Below are positions 51,961 to 62,237 of a stretch of DNA of 64,000 nucleotides, piece by piece (position 1 is the first letter of the stretch; each line of letters starts with the position of its first letter). The notes under the pieces were generated by a model. That model saw only the letters and a list, made by a program, of their open reading frames with translations, was not told the origin of the DNA and made no database searches. Position numbers and translations under genes: made by a program. This DNA is from Legionella quinlivanii (GTDB taxonomy: Bacteria > Pseudomonadota > Gammaproteobacteria > Legionellales > Legionellaceae), in assembly GCF_900461555.1 (NCBI RefSeq), contig NZ_UGOX01000001.1, positions 1,067,501 to 1,131,500 of the forward strand, in the 5' to 3' direction.

Positions 51961-54903
51961 TTACTCCTTTTGATGAGTGTATAAAAGATCGATACCGCTT
52001 CCTGTAGTGCTTGCATCGACCTGTATACTAAAAAATTTGTTCAGCAAATACTTCAGGGTCAGCACATTGCTGTCTGCCTGGGAAAGACCTACGTTATAAC
52101 TAAGGTACAGACGTTTGGAAATCGCTTTACCTACCACGAGCGAGGTCGTGTCATTGACCTGATTAGTTTGTTTATTATAGGTACTGTTATTAGCTAAATT
52201 AAAATCGACACCCAGTTTCTGTTTTAACTGATTCACCAGTTGCAAGCCATTGCTTCCTGAGTCGAGATTCATAGAGCTGATGGCTGTTAAAAGTAATTGC
52301 CCCCCGGATTTATTAGCCTGATTGGCAGGTCGGCCCAGTAATAGCATCGACAAAATATCCGCTTGCGAAAGTGTTGCGGGATTTGAAAATAATTTGACTT
52401 GCGGTGACAGCAGCCGCCCGCTCACTTCAATGCCCACCGTGAGCTTATTGCCAAAATCCAGGGTTTGTATATTGCTGGGATTAAAATCAAATAATTGATC
52501 AGAACCTGCAAAAGTCGCGGTAGTATTGGAGAATTTTCTCACCGCTCTGATATTTAAGCCCGGGTTATCAATTAATCCACCGGTGAATAACAGTTCCCCC
52601 TGTTCAATAGTTAAATCCTGTCCATAAGCCTGATATTTACCGTTAGTAATAGTTAATTCTCCACCGGCATTTAGAGGCCCATCCGGCAATTGCCTGAGAT
52701 TGATTGAACCCCGTAAAAATCCATTCAAGCCCTTGACCGCTAACTCGACTTCGTCCCCCATTTCGACATTGACGTTCGCATCAATATGCAATGGGTTATC
52801 AGCGGGTTTTTTATCTTTAAAAACCACATCGCTGCTTAAAGTGACCGTATTATTAAAAGATTGCGGCTTCAGTGAGGCTTTAGGAATGACAAGCCGCCCG
52901 TTTAACGCCAGTGAGGAGGGGGTAAATATAAATTTTAAATGTGGGGATAAATAAATGACGTATTCCGCTGTGTTCATCACCAGCAGGTTCTCGCCATCTA
53001 CAGACAACTGACCTTTTACCTCTGGAAAGAAATCGCCGTTACCAGCAATCTTTAGCGGTTTTTCACCGGCATAGAGGTTACCGGTTACTAACCAGTGGTT
53101 ATCCTGACTCTTTAATTTGATATCAACAGGACTTAGCGTTAAACCATTTCGTTTAGCAACAAGGCTCCCATTTTTCAGATCCATAAGCCCGCTTAAGTCC
53201 GGTTTGCCAATGCTTCCTTTAATATCCAGATTAGCTAACAGTTGGCCGCTGGTTTTGGAAATTTCAGGGCTCATATTGGCAAGGAAATCCAGAGAGTTAA
53301 TCACCAGACGAACGGAACCTTTGATCGCTTGCTGGTTGAGATCCGCCTGGAGGAAACTAAATTTTGGCAAATCGATAGCAAGGCGAATCGATTTGTCCGA
53401 ATCAATATTAAAGTTACCGCTTGTTTTTAGCCCGCTTTTCACCAGATTCGCTTCAAATTTCCCGCCTTTGAAGGCAAGCAACTCCTTGTCGGGAATTTGG
53501 TAACTGCCCTGGGCAATCTCGATTAGCAGTTTGCCTTTATATTCTGTTTCAAAGTTACCCATTGCAGTGATCCGGGTTTTTAAGCCGGCCAGCGAGGGAT
53601 GTAATAGCGCCGGTTCGCTTAATGCCGCATTCAGTTGCCAAGGTTTATTGGGAAGATGTTTTATTAGAATCTGATTATTCCCCAGATTAATTTGTGCGGA
53701 TTGGGTTTGTCCTTGCGATTTAATGACTGCTTTTAACGCCTGTTGATAGTAAAGGGCATTAATTTGACCGTTTAATAATAAGTTCTCTAAATTCTCGCCA
53801 GCAAATTTCAGATGGGTCTGTAATTCTTTAAGAGGGGAATCAGGTAAAAAATACTCGGAAAAACTGGCATTCAGAGATCCCTGTAATCCTGGTTTTCCAT
53901 TCAGAGAATAGAGGGTTTGCAAATGCAGTTTGCCCTCGCGAGAGTTAAAGTCCGTTGTACTGCTAATTTTGTCCTGATTTGCAATGGCATTAAGCGTCAA
54001 TTGCCCCTTAAGCGGCTGTGTAAATTGCGCCTGCATTTGCAGGAGCAGATTGGAAAGTTTGCCTGTGATTTGCAATTGTCCTTTAGCAATTTCCAGTTCG
54101 GGCTTTTCAAGAGGCCATTTTAAATCAGCCCATTGAAACTGTGCATTGACCTCTGAAAAATGCTCTATGCTTCCATGTCCGCTCAATACACCTGGCTGAT
54201 TCAGCTTTCCTCTCCAGCTATACAGAGCTTGATCGCCAGCAAACAGCAGTTCACCCTTGGCACCTTCTGGTGAAATAGAGTTCAGACTCAAATTAGCCGC
54301 TGCCTGATAGGGAGGCTTTGTTTGCATCCAGGCTTGCAATCCAAGCTGCTGCTGTTGATAACCTAATTGCAGCTCATCGAGTAGCCACAGGTCTTTTTTA
54401 AGCTGCACACGCAGTTTCAAGCCATCAACTTGCTGTATTTCATTGTTTAGTGTAACCCTTAGGTTTTGAACTGTGAGCTTATTGATGAGCAGCTCCACAG
54501 GGAGCGAGGGCAGGGCGTAGTCCGCATGTTCAGATGGCGGAGTTTGACAGTTTACTGGTTGGGTGCTGGGTACTTGCTTATAATCCAGCCGTTCAATTTG
54601 CAAGGAGCGAACATTGATACGCCGATGCAGTAAATCCTTAAGCCGCCAGTGTAATTGAAACTCCGTCAGGTTAATCTCTTGGCTCTTGTCTGTATAGTGG
54701 AGCTTGTCAATATGAATACGACCTGCGGCTTCACCTTTTAAACCTTCAAACTGTAAGGTTCCAGGAACAAAATGGCTTGTTGTTTTTACAAGAAGATATA
54801 ACCCAGGGGTTGTGGTAAGCAAGAAAAGCAGGAGGCTGCTCAATATCACCAAAAGCCAGAGAGTGCTATAAAACAGTTTTCTGAAAACTAATCTGAATAT
54901 CAT
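51961..54903 (-). CDS. tamB: Translocation and assembly module inner membrane protein TamB
   Basis: TamB spans the periplasm and, with TamA, helps insert outer membrane proteins or move lipids between membranes. The 980 residues start with one membrane anchor (about 10-32). Long stretches of repeated beta-strand follow, predicted to form a hydrophobic groove, and then the conserved C-terminal DUF490 domain, with LLLGRPAN and the KQKLGVDF, NVLTLKYLLNKF segments. Its start overlaps the tamA stop by four bases (54900-54903), so the two are translationally coupled, as in other proteobacteria. Confidence 0.92.
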   Translation of the reverse strand: MIFRLVFRKLFYSTLWLLVILSSLLLFLLTTTPGLYLLVKTTSHFVPGTLQFEGLKGEAAGRIHIDKLHYTDKSQEINLTEFQLHWRLKDLLHRRINVRSLQIERLDYKQVPSTQPVNCQTPPSEHADYALPSLPVELLINKLTVQNLRVTLNNEIQQVDGLKLRVQLKKDLWLLDELQLGYQQQQLGLQAWMQTKPPYQAAANLSLNSISPEGAKGELLFAGDQALYSWRGKLNQPGVLSGHGSIEHFSEVNAQFQWADLKWPLEKPELEIAKGQLQITGKLSNLLLQMQAQFTQPLKGQLTLNAIANQDKISSTTDFNSREGKLHLQTLYSLNGKPGLQGSLNASFSEYFLPDSPLKELQTHLKFAGENLENLLLNGQINALYYQQALKAVIKSQGQTQSAQINLGNNQILIKHLPNKPWQLNAALSEPALLHPSLAGLKTRITAMGNFETEYKGKLLIEIAQGSYQIPDKELLAFKGGKFEANLVKSGLKTSGNFNIDSDKSIRLAIDLPKFSFLQADLNQQAIKGSVRLVINSLDFLANMSPEISKTSGQLLANLDIKGSIGKPDLSGLMDLKNGSLVAKRNGLTLSPVDIKLKSQDNHWLVTGNLYAGEKPLKIAGNGDFFPEVKGQLSVDGENLLVMNTAEYVIYLSPHLKFIFTPSSLALNGRLVIPKASLKPQSFNNTVTLSSDVVFKDKKPADNPLHIDANVNVEMGDEVELAVKGLNGFLRGSINLRQLPDGPLNAGGELTITNGKYQAYGQDLTIEQGELLFTGGLIDNPGLNIRAVRKFSNTTATFAGSDQLFDFNPSNIQTLDFGNKLTVGIEVSGRLLSPQVKLFSNPATLSQADILSMLLLGRPANQANKSGGQLLLTAISSMNLDSGSNGLQLVNQLKQKLGVDFNLANNSTYNKQTNQVNDTTSLVVGKAISKRLYLSYNVGLSQADSNVLTLKYLLNKFFSIQVDASTTGSGIDLLYTHQKE

Positions 54904-56582
54904 AAATCCGGCCCCATATTGATTACCAAACGAGGCTTTTTATCCTTGCGATTAAAATGTCCGTCAATAGCCTGGGCTACTCCAATCTTAATGGGGCCAA
55001 CCGGGGAAACCCACATTAAACCTATTCCCAGATCGTTTTGCCAGTTTTTAAGGCTGGGTTTATACACATCGCCAGTATCAAAAAATCCGGTTAAATACCA
55101 ATGCTCAAATGTTTCTTTCTGAATTTCCAGGCCGCCGTAAGACATGATTTTACCGGGGCCGATGGAATTATAGGTATAGGCTTTTAAATTATCCGCCCCT
55201 CCTAGCAGCATGGAGAGCGACAAGGGTAATTCATTGATATCATCAATCAAAGTGACGCCCTGTATAGTATGAAAATAAAAGCGTGTACGCATTCTTTCAA
55301 TGGTTACAGCGGCTTTGGCATCGAGAGAGGTTTGAGCAAAATTAATTTCTGACAAAGCGAGTTGACTTGCCCCCAGAACATTGACTGTCAGATTATAGCC
55401 TGTTGGCGAAAACAGCTGATCTTTTTTATTCATCCAACTCAGACTGGCTTTGGGATAGAGGATTAGTTTTTCAAATTTTGGGGTGTCATCATAGCTGTAG
55501 CGCTCATAGAGACCATTAAGGGATAAAACTCTCTGGAAATGGCTAAGTGTATGCCTTTGGGCTAAAGAAACCTGCCCGGAATTACTATAGCCTGCACTGT
55601 AATTGAGATTGGCGACACTGCCAAAAATGTCATATTCGTCAGTCAGCGGATTTTTACCGGGAATAATGTACTGTGCCTGCAAGCGATTCTCATTGAGTGA
55701 GCCCAGTGCAATCGCATTGAATTTGTGGCCGGATGAATTGACCGGAGTGACATGATAGCCCAGGCGTCCGCGAACACCCGTATCGGTACCAAAGCCAAGC
55801 CCCACTGAATAATTGACTCGTGGAGCTGGCTGAAGATGAACATTGACAGGGATCATTTGCCCATTTTCATTTAAAACGGGTTTGACAATCACATTGCTAA
55901 AGTAGCCGCTTCCGGACAGCGCGTTATTTAAAGCCAGTATTTGCTCTGTTGAATAGGATTGCCCTTCGCTGAAAGGAATATAACGTCTTAATAATTCCGG
56001 GGAAATATAGCTTGGACTGAATTGGACCTGGCCAAAATAGTATTGCGGTCCGGTATTAAAAATCAATTGTATATCCGCGCTATTCTGCTCATTATCTACA
56101 AGCACTTCTGCTTTATCAAAGGAAGCATGCAGATAACCCTGATTCTCGGCGGCGTTCATCAAAGCTTGTTTGGCTTTTTCATAATTTTCACTAATAAATG
56201 GTTTGCCCGTTTCAAGCCCCAGTTTTTTCAGACTGCGGTTTATCAAGTAATTGTTATTTCCTTCACCGATGACACTAATGGAGACTCTGGAAATTAACAA
56301 GCGTGGACCAGGGCTTATTTTGATTTGCAAATTATTTTTTCTACGCGTAATCGAAATCTGAGGGCTGAAATAGCCGTAAGGAGAAACCGCCTGAGCAATT
56401 TGAGTGGTTAATTCCTCATCAGTTTGAAATTGCAGTGACTTATTTTCCGAAATTTCCTGCAGTCGTGATTGAATATTGGCCAACACTTTGCCTTTAACAC
56501 CTGAAATCACAAAGTGCCCGCTATTTTCTGCTGCCATTAAAAGCGGCAGCGAGAGGAAAAGTAGAAAAAGCCTTTTATTCAT
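54900..56582 (-). CDS. tamA: Translocation and assembly module outer membrane protein TamA (Omp85)
   Basis: TamA is an outer membrane beta-barrel of the BamA/Omp85 family. The 560 residues carry a signal peptide (LFLLFLSLPLLMAA), three POTRA domains (about 25-260; the third includes YFGQVQF and LRRYIPFSEGQSY), then a barrel with GLGFGTDTGVRGRLGY, the LGGADNLKAY loop typical of the RGF-region, and final GPIKIGVAQ and LVINMGPDL strands. The gene follows mutS after 12 bases and precedes tamB with a four-base overlap. Confidence 0.92.
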   Translation of the reverse strand: MNKRLFLLFLSLPLLMAAENSGHFVISGVKGKVLANIQSRLQEISENKSLQFQTDEELTTQIAQAVSPYGYFSPQISITRRKNNLQIKISPGPRLLISRVSISVIGEGNNNYLINRSLKKLGLETGKPFISENYEKAKQALMNAAENQGYLHASFDKAEVLVDNEQNSADIQLIFNTGPQYYFGQVQFSPSYISPELLRRYIPFSEGQSYSTEQILALNNALSGSGYFSNVIVKPVLNENGQMIPVNVHLQPAPRVNYSVGLGFGTDTGVRGRLGYHVTPVNSSGHKFNAIALGSLNENRLQAQYIIPGKNPLTDEYDIFGSVANLNYSAGYSNSGQVSLAQRHTLSHFQRVLSLNGLYERYSYDDTPKFEKLILYPKASLSWMNKKDQLFSPTGYNLTVNVLGASQLALSEINFAQTSLDAKAAVTIERMRTRFYFHTIQGVTLIDDINELPLSLSMLLGGADNLKAYTYNSIGPGKIMSYGGLEIQKETFEHWYLTGFFDTGDVYKPSLKNWQNDLGIGLMWVSPVGPIKIGVAQAIDGHFNRKDKKPRLVINMGPDL

Positions 56583-56594
56583 AACAGCGCTGTA

Positions 56595-59159
56595 TCATGG
56601 ATGAATCTTTTCCTGTGAAGAGAGAGCATAATCATCTTTTAATTGATAAATCAGCTCTAAAGCCTGTTTCGCGGTCAGATTATCCGGTTCAATCCGCGCT
56701 AGCCTGTTTAAAATGGAATGCACATATTCAGGCATTGGCAAAGGTTGACTGGTTTCTATAAAGGCCGATGGAGCTGTTACCTGCTGGAATTCATGCAAAT
56801 GCATTTTAGCAAGTTTTAACACTTCCGCAGGTAGGCCTGCCAATTGAGCGACCTCAAGTCCATAACTTCGATCAGTACAACCCTCCTCAATGTGATACAG
56901 AAACATAATTTTTCCGTCAATTAGCTTTACCTGCAAATGCTTATTAATAATACAGGGATAGTGATCAGGCAGGCTGGTTAATTCGAAGTAGTGGGTCGAG
57001 AAAAGGGTAAAAGCCTTAATAGTTTGGGCCAAATGAACACACACCGCATAAGCAAGCGCCATTCCGTCGTAAGTACTGGTCCCGCGCCCAATTTCATCAA
57101 TAAGAACCAGGCTGCTCGCGGTCGCCTGTCTCAGAATATGGGCGGTTTCTGTCATTTCGACCATGAAAGTAGAGCGTCCTGAGGCTAAGTCGTCACTGGC
57201 GCCAATTCGAGTAAAAATTTTATCAATCAGGCTTAAATGAACTCGAGCTGCCGGTACATAGCTCCCTATATGGGCAAGTAGCACAATCAAGGCCGTTTGC
57301 CGCATATAAGTGGATTTACCTCCCATGTTCGGGCCGGTAATCAGCAGCATATTTTTTTGCGGCTCAAGCGTCAGATCATTAGCGATAAACTGCTCCTGAC
57401 GGATGAGTTCAATCACTGGATGGCGTCCTGCTACGATATGAATGCCTTGTTGATTGACAAACCTTGGGCAGGTCCAGTTGTAGAGGCTGGCTCGATCCGC
57501 GAGATTAACCAGAACATCCAACTGGCTAATTGCATCAGCAAGTTGACTTAAGGGTTTAATATGCTCAAGCAGGAGTGCCAGAAGATTCTCATAAAGCCAC
57601 TTTTCCCTTGCTAAAGCTTTAACCTGTGCGGAGAGAACTTTTTCTTCAAAGGCTTTCAACTCCGGGGTGATATAGCGCTCCACTCCTTTTAGAGTTTGCT
57701 TTCTTTGATAGTAATCCGGAGCTTTATCCGATTGATTTCGAGATAATTCAATATAATATCCCTGGACGCGATTATAGCCAAATTTCAATGTGGATAAGCC
57801 GGTTCGCTGTTTTTCCGCCAGCTCAAACTCGTTTAACTTTCCATTTGCATTCTCACTCAAAGCTCTTAATTCATCAAGCTCATCATCAAATCCAGGAGCA
57901 ATCACACCGCCGTCTCGAATCAGCATGGGGGGATTATCAATAATTGCCTGCATTAACAGGTTCAACAGCTCTGCTTGCGGCGTCAATCCTTGGGCAATCT
58001 GCTGAAGCAGGGCAGAGGTATTATTGTGTAAAATGTGGCCAAATTCAGGTAAAAGACTCAGGCTTTGTCTCAAGTGGACTAAATCGCGAGGTCTGGCAGA
58101 ACCCAGGGCAATTCGAGATACAATACGCTCCACATCGCAAATTTGCTTAAGTAGCGACTGAAGCGAGGTAATCTGCTGTTTTTCGCTTAATTCACCAATA
58201 CTGTCCTGTCTTTGGGTAATTGTAGAGAGATTTCTTAGCGGTCGGCCCAGCCATCTTTTCAGAAGACGGCTTCCCATTGGATTCACTGTGTGATCCAAAA
58301 CGGCCAATAAACTATTCTCCCGGCCTCCCTGATAATTTTCAAAAAGCTCCAGATGTTTTTGGGTCGCAGCATCCACATGTAAATACTCTTCATTATTTTC
58401 CAGAGTGATTTGTTTTAAATGAGGCAGTGCCTGACGCTGAGTAGTTTTGAGATAACTCAACAGGCAACCGGCTGCGACCAAAGCTAATTGGTAATTTTTT
58501 TCGCCAAAGGCATGAAGGCTTACTACTTCAAACTGCTCACTCAGGAGTTCTTTGGCTTTATTTAAATCAAATTCCCAGTGAGGCCGTGGTTTAACACAGC
58601 AATTGCCTGGCAATGAAAATGAAGCAGATTCCTGTAACAAGTGTTCAGCTGCCTGCAGGCGGCTAATCGTAGCATACAGCTGCTCTTCATCATCTGCCTC
58701 CAGTAAATGAAAGCGCCCGCCGCTTAAGTCTACCCAGGCAAGCCCATAGCGCTTTGCCTTTTCATAAATAGCCAGAAGCAGATTGTCTGACTTGGCATCC
58801 AGCAGTGCTTCATCGGTTAGAGTACCGGGTGTAATGATCCGCGTTACCTGACGTTCGACCGGTCCTTTGCTTGTCGCCGGATCGCCAGTTTGCTCGCAAA
58901 TGGCGACTGATTCGCCTTTTTTCACCAGACGTGCCAGATAATTTTCTACGGCATGATAGGGAACACCGGCCATTGGGATTGGCTTATCCGCTGATTGGCC
59001 GCGATGGGTCAGCGTAAGATCAAGTAAGTGGGCCGCTCGTTTGGCATCGTCAAAAAATAATTCGTAAAAGTCACCCATGCGGTAGAACAACAGCATGTCA
59101 GGATAATCAGCTTTAATGCGTAAATACTGCTGCATCATTGGAGTGTGTGTTACAGACAT
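56595..59159 (-). CDS. mutS: DNA mismatch repair ATPase MutS
   Basis: MutS recognises mismatches and, with MutL, starts mismatch repair. At 854 residues it is the standard length. The mismatch-binding FxE motif is in [11 protein letters not shown]; the ATPase core shows [14 protein letters not shown] (Walker A), [14 protein letters not shown] (Walker B), STHYFELT and the C-terminal helix-turn-helix with the tetramerisation tail. The start at ATG 59159 ([13 protein letters not shown]) is preferred over TTG 59165. It heads the minus-strand run through tamA and tamB to hemB, and is divergent from the unknown operon at 59402. Confidence 0.95.
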   Translation of the reverse strand: MSVTHTPMMQQYLRIKADYPDMLLFYRMGDFYELFFDDAKRAAHLLDLTLTHRGQSADKPIPMAGVPYHAVENYLARLVKKGESVAICEQTGDPATSKGPVERQVTRIITPGTLTDEALLDAKSDNLLLAIYEKAKRYGLAWVDLSGGRFHLLEADDEEQLYATISRLQAAEHLLQESASFSLPGNCCVKPRPHWEFDLNKAKELLSEQFEVVSLHAFGEKNYQLALVAAGCLLSYLKTTQRQALPHLKQITLENNEEYLHVDAATQKHLELFENYQGGRENSLLAVLDHTVNPMGSRLLKRWLGRPLRNLSTITQRQDSIGELSEKQQITSLQSLLKQICDVERIVSRIALGSARPRDLVHLRQSLSLLPEFGHILHNNTSALLQQIAQGLTPQAELLNLLMQAIIDNPPMLIRDGGVIAPGFDDELDELRALSENANGKLNEFELAEKQRTGLSTLKFGYNRVQGYYIELSRNQSDKAPDYYQRKQTLKGVERYITPELKAFEEKVLSAQVKALAREKWLYENLLALLLEHIKPLSQLADAISQLDVLVNLADRASLYNWTCPRFVNQQGIHIVAGRHPVIELIRQEQFIANDLTLEPQKNMLLITGPNMGGKSTYMRQTALIVLLAHIGSYVPAARVHLSLIDKIFTRIGASDDLASGRSTFMVEMTETAHILRQATASSLVLIDEIGRGTSTYDGMALAYAVCVHLAQTIKAFTLFSTHYFELTSLPDHYPCIINKHLQVKLIDGKIMFLYHIEEGCTDRSYGLEVAQLAGLPAEVLKLAKMHLHEFQQVTAPSAFIETSQPLPMPEYVHSILNRLARIEPDNLTAKQALELIYQLKDDYALSSQEKIHP

Positions 59160-59359
59160 GAGCAAAAATCAACAGAAAGAAAACTCCCGATTTTAGCAAA
59201 CTGGCGTAGCCAAGTCAGTAATTAAGTGCATAAACAAAAATTAACTCGTTATCCTTTCACCAGGATTAAGTAGCCGGTTCGAATATGCATTACCATTGAT
59301 GCGACAGCATCGACAAATAATTGCAAAAATTAATCAAATTAACCAAAAATTAAATAAAC

Positions 59360-59368
59360 TGATATACT
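59360..59368 (+). promoter_or_regulatory. Extended -10 promoter for the 59402 operon
   Basis: TG-A-TATACT (59360-59368) is an extended -10 element. No TTGACA-like box stands 17 bases upstream, which is usual for extended -10 promoters. The start site would be near 59375, leaving a leader of about 26 bases containing the GGAGG site at 59386-59391. Confidence 0.5.
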
Positions 59369-59401
59369 ATTAAGAATGCTATTCACGGAGGAAAAAATAG
59401 C

Positions 59402-62227
59402 ATGAAAACCATTAAGGATTATGATCAATTTAAAAATATTCTTCCTTATTCCAGTGAAATGTTTGGCGTGTATCAGCCGTTGCTGGGATGGAAATCCAAA
59501 CGACAGTTAAAACGAATTGAACAGGATATTCAAAAGCAAAATTCGTTTCTTGTTCAGCAGTTAATCAAGCATTTTTCCAACCAGACAATGATTAGAGATT
59601 ACAGCTTAAGAAGTTGTGAACTCAGTGACATAGTTATCGATTTAGGCGATTTTACAACTTCCGGCCAACTGAGTGTACAATCATCAGGAATTTTGCAGGA
59701 AATTAAAAAAATACTTCAAAAAAAACCGGCAAAAACGGAAGATGAGTGGCAGGATTTTATTACTAATTATGATTTGAAAAAAATCCTGCATGACACAGTT
59801 TATCCTGCTTATAAAGACGTATTCAGACAGCAATGTCAGCAATATAGCGAAAGCAGATCGCTTCGCGGTGAGAATACTGAATCAATGTTCGAGCGGGTTA
59901 ACTTACTCAAACAGGATTTATATACTAATTTACTCAATAGCATGCAAAATGAATCGAAAATTGCCCGTGTAATTACCGAGCTGGCAAGCAACCGGGTCAT
60001 TAAGCCGCTTAATCAGATCTTTTACACAGACATTCATTATAACAGTAAGACAGCCTTCTGGAATTTGGTTAAAAATTTTACTGATGATTACAAGGACCCT
60101 TATTTGACATTCGATCCTAAAAAAGATGTTGATAACGTGAGTCTTTCTCCTCTGGGAATTGTTCACTTGTTCAGGCAGTATTTTTTTGAATTTGATACCT
60201 TTCTCGGAAGTCCAACAGGCCACGTATGGCTTGCACCGGGGTCAACCGTTGAGTTGATTGAAATCAGTACGCGAAAAACCATCACTGAAAAATATTATGA
60301 AACCGGCTATGAATCCATTACCAAAACAGAAAAATCAACGACTGAACAAGATGAAATCAGCACTGCCGTAAAAGAAGATAACAAAAGTGACTTAAAGCTT
60401 GGGTTTACAACCACGGTGAATCAGTCCTGGGGCACAGGAAATGCATCTGCAACCGCCAGTTTAAATATGGACAGAACACAGCAGACTGCACGAGAAAATA
60501 CACATAAAAAAATGCGTGAACAAACACAGAAACTATCGTCAGAAATCCGCGAAAACTTTAAATCAACCTTTAAGACCATTACTGAAGAATCCAACACATC
60601 CAGTAAGCGCTATGTATTAGCTAATAATACTCCGGATTTAATTAATTATGAATTGCGTCGTAAAATGCGCCAGGTGGGGGTGCAGGTGCAGGATATTGGC
60701 AGTTTTCTGTGCTGGGAAACCTTCGTGGATGAGCCAGGAGAAGCTTTGGGGCTAGCTAATCTGGTTCACATTGCCAAGCCTGCGGATTTAATTCCAAAAC
60801 CAGTGATCTCTGAAACCATGCCTCCACCGGATAGTTCGGTTAACTTTACGGTACCGGCGGTCTGGGATTTTGGCGACAATCGGAAGTGGAATGTGCCGGG
60901 ATTGGGTTTCGTGCCCTTAACCACTTTCCAGGTGCCTCCCCCTCCAGATGGTTTTGAGTTATTAAAAGCAAACTACCCGGATGGTTATATTAACATTAAA
61001 TACATTTCCCATAGCGGTGAAGATTCGGAAAATCAAATCTATGCCTTTCATGGAAAATTTACGCCTGATTTTTCGCAAATCGAAATCGGTGTGATTACCG
61101 CTCCGGGTGGATTAGAGTGGGATGAGCGCATTGATTTCGTTGTAGGCGGTACTTTGCATTATACAGTGGCTGCTGCAAAGCTCGCTGAAATTAAGGCAGG
61201 AAACGATGCCAAGAAGGCAGCAATTACCCAAATCGAACAACAAAATGCTGAGGCGACCCGCCAGGCGTTTTTGAATGCCGCCAAAGAACGTATTGAGATG
61301 GCCAGCAATATCCAAAAGCGAAAATATGAAGAATTAAGAGAGGAAGAACGCATTATTGTATATCGCCGACTAATTCGTTCGCTCATGACCAATATGCATT
61401 ATAAAGTGGATACCGAACCGCGTACCTTGCATGTATTGTCAGAGTTGATTAACTCCATTTTTGATGCCAATAAAATGCTGTATTTTGTAGCCCCGGAATG
61501 GTGGAAACCAAGGAAAAAATCCAGCCAGTTTTTAGGAGTAGGGGATTTCCAGAGCATTAATGCCGATGCGGTGAACTGGTCAGATAATGTACCACGAGAG
61601 GATAATTATTTAATCACCGATAAAAGCCAGCCAGCACCTATGGGCAGTTCATTGGGCTGGCTTTTGCAGCTTGATGGCGACAATATGCGCAATGCTTTTT
61701 TGAATGCGCCCTGGGTTAAGGCTGTTATCCCAATTAGGCCTGGAAAGGAGAGGGCAGCAATTAATTGGTTAAAAAATGTAAATGTTGAAGGGTCGGAGGG
61801 GCTGGATGCCGCCTATATGGCTCCTCAGTCGGAACTGGATGAGATGAAAACGAAACTTTTAGCCCTCGATCCTGCGGATGAGGTCGCTGGTCACGCCCAG
61901 GTAACTATCAATGACGCCATTCGTTTTCTATGTACTCAGGTTTCGCAAAAGCATGCTGAATCCAATAAAACCGATCATTACCCTAAGGGCGCTGAAATTC
62001 ATGATGATGACAAGGTATCCGCTACCCCAATTGACAAGGTGTATGAGTATGGTTTTTACCCCCTGCAAGGTAGTTTTCGCTATGATCCAGCTGATCCTGA
62101 TCCTAATAATCCGGATAAAAATTTCCAGGTTTTCGATCAATGGGTGGAAATTTTACCTACGGATCAGGTCGTTCCGGTAAAGGTAACCTATAATCCTTTA
62201 ACGGGAAGACAGGAGCCGCCGGTTTAA
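59402..62227 (+). CDS. Unknown large protein, first gene of a two-gene operon (941 aa)
   Basis: I recognise no named family. The protein has no signal peptide and no clear membrane segment. An N-terminal helical domain (about 1-260) precedes a Thr/Glu-rich region (about 296-390: TITEKYYETGY, SITKTEKSTTEQDEIS, TASLNMDRTQQTA), which is probably coiled or beta-rich. A distinctive block follows at about 400-462 (ELRRKMRQVGVQVQDIGS and DEPGEALGLANLVHIAKP). Pro-rich linkers (SETMPPPD, QVPPPPDGF) at about 470-520 lead to a compact, Trp/Gly-containing domain. A long Ala/Glu/Lys helix covers about 590-650. The C-terminal third ends with DPADPDPNNPDKN, an acidic turn-rich loop. The architecture resembles multi-domain cargo or structural proteins of secreted machines, but that is only an impression. 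A GGAGG site precedes ATG. The amidase-like gene follows after 10 bases. Confidence 0.65.
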   Translation: MKTIKDYDQFKNILPYSSEMFGVYQPLLGWKSKRQLKRIEQDIQKQNSFLVQQLIKHFSNQTMIRDYSLRSCELSDIVIDLGDFTTSGQLSVQSSGILQEIKKILQKKPAKTEDEWQDFITNYDLKKILHDTVYPAYKDVFRQQCQQYSESRSLRGENTESMFERVNLLKQDLYTNLLNSMQNESKIARVITELASNRVIKPLNQIFYTDIHYNSKTAFWNLVKNFTDDYKDPYLTFDPKKDVDNVSLSPLGIVHLFRQYFFEFDTFLGSPTGHVWLAPGSTVELIEISTRKTITEKYYETGYESITKTEKSTTEQDEISTAVKEDNKSDLKLGFTTTVNQSWGTGNASATASLNMDRTQQTARENTHKKMREQTQKLSSEIRENFKSTFKTITEESNTSSKRYVLANNTPDLINYELRRKMRQVGVQVQDIGSFLCWETFVDEPGEALGLANLVHIAKPADLIPKPVISETMPPPDSSVNFTVPAVWDFGDNRKWNVPGLGFVPLTTFQVPPPPDGFELLKANYPDGYINIKYISHSGEDSENQIYAFHGKFTPDFSQIEIGVITAPGGLEWDERIDFVVGGTLHYTVAAAKLAEIKAGNDAKKAAITQIEQQNAEATRQAFLNAAKERIEMASNIQKRKYEELREEERIIVYRRLIRSLMTNMHYKVDTEPRTLHVLSELINSIFDANKMLYFVAPEWWKPRKKSSQFLGVGDFQSINADAVNWSDNVPREDNYLITDKSQPAPMGSSLGWLLQLDGDNMRNAFLNAPWVKAVIPIRPGKERAAINWLKNVNVEGSEGLDAAYMAPQSELDEMKTKLLALDPADEVAGHAQVTINDAIRFLCTQVSQKHAESNKTDHYPKGAEIHDDDKVSATPIDKVYEYGFYPLQGSFRYDPADPDPNNPDKNFQVFDQWVEILPTDQVVPVKVTYNPLTGRQEPPV

Positions 62228-62237
62228 GGATAAAGCA

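Noticed and set aside
59402-62227. The 941-residue protein as an autotransporter or RTX toxin.
   Set aside because: No signal peptide, no beta-barrel C-terminus and no GGxGxDxUx nonapeptide repeats.
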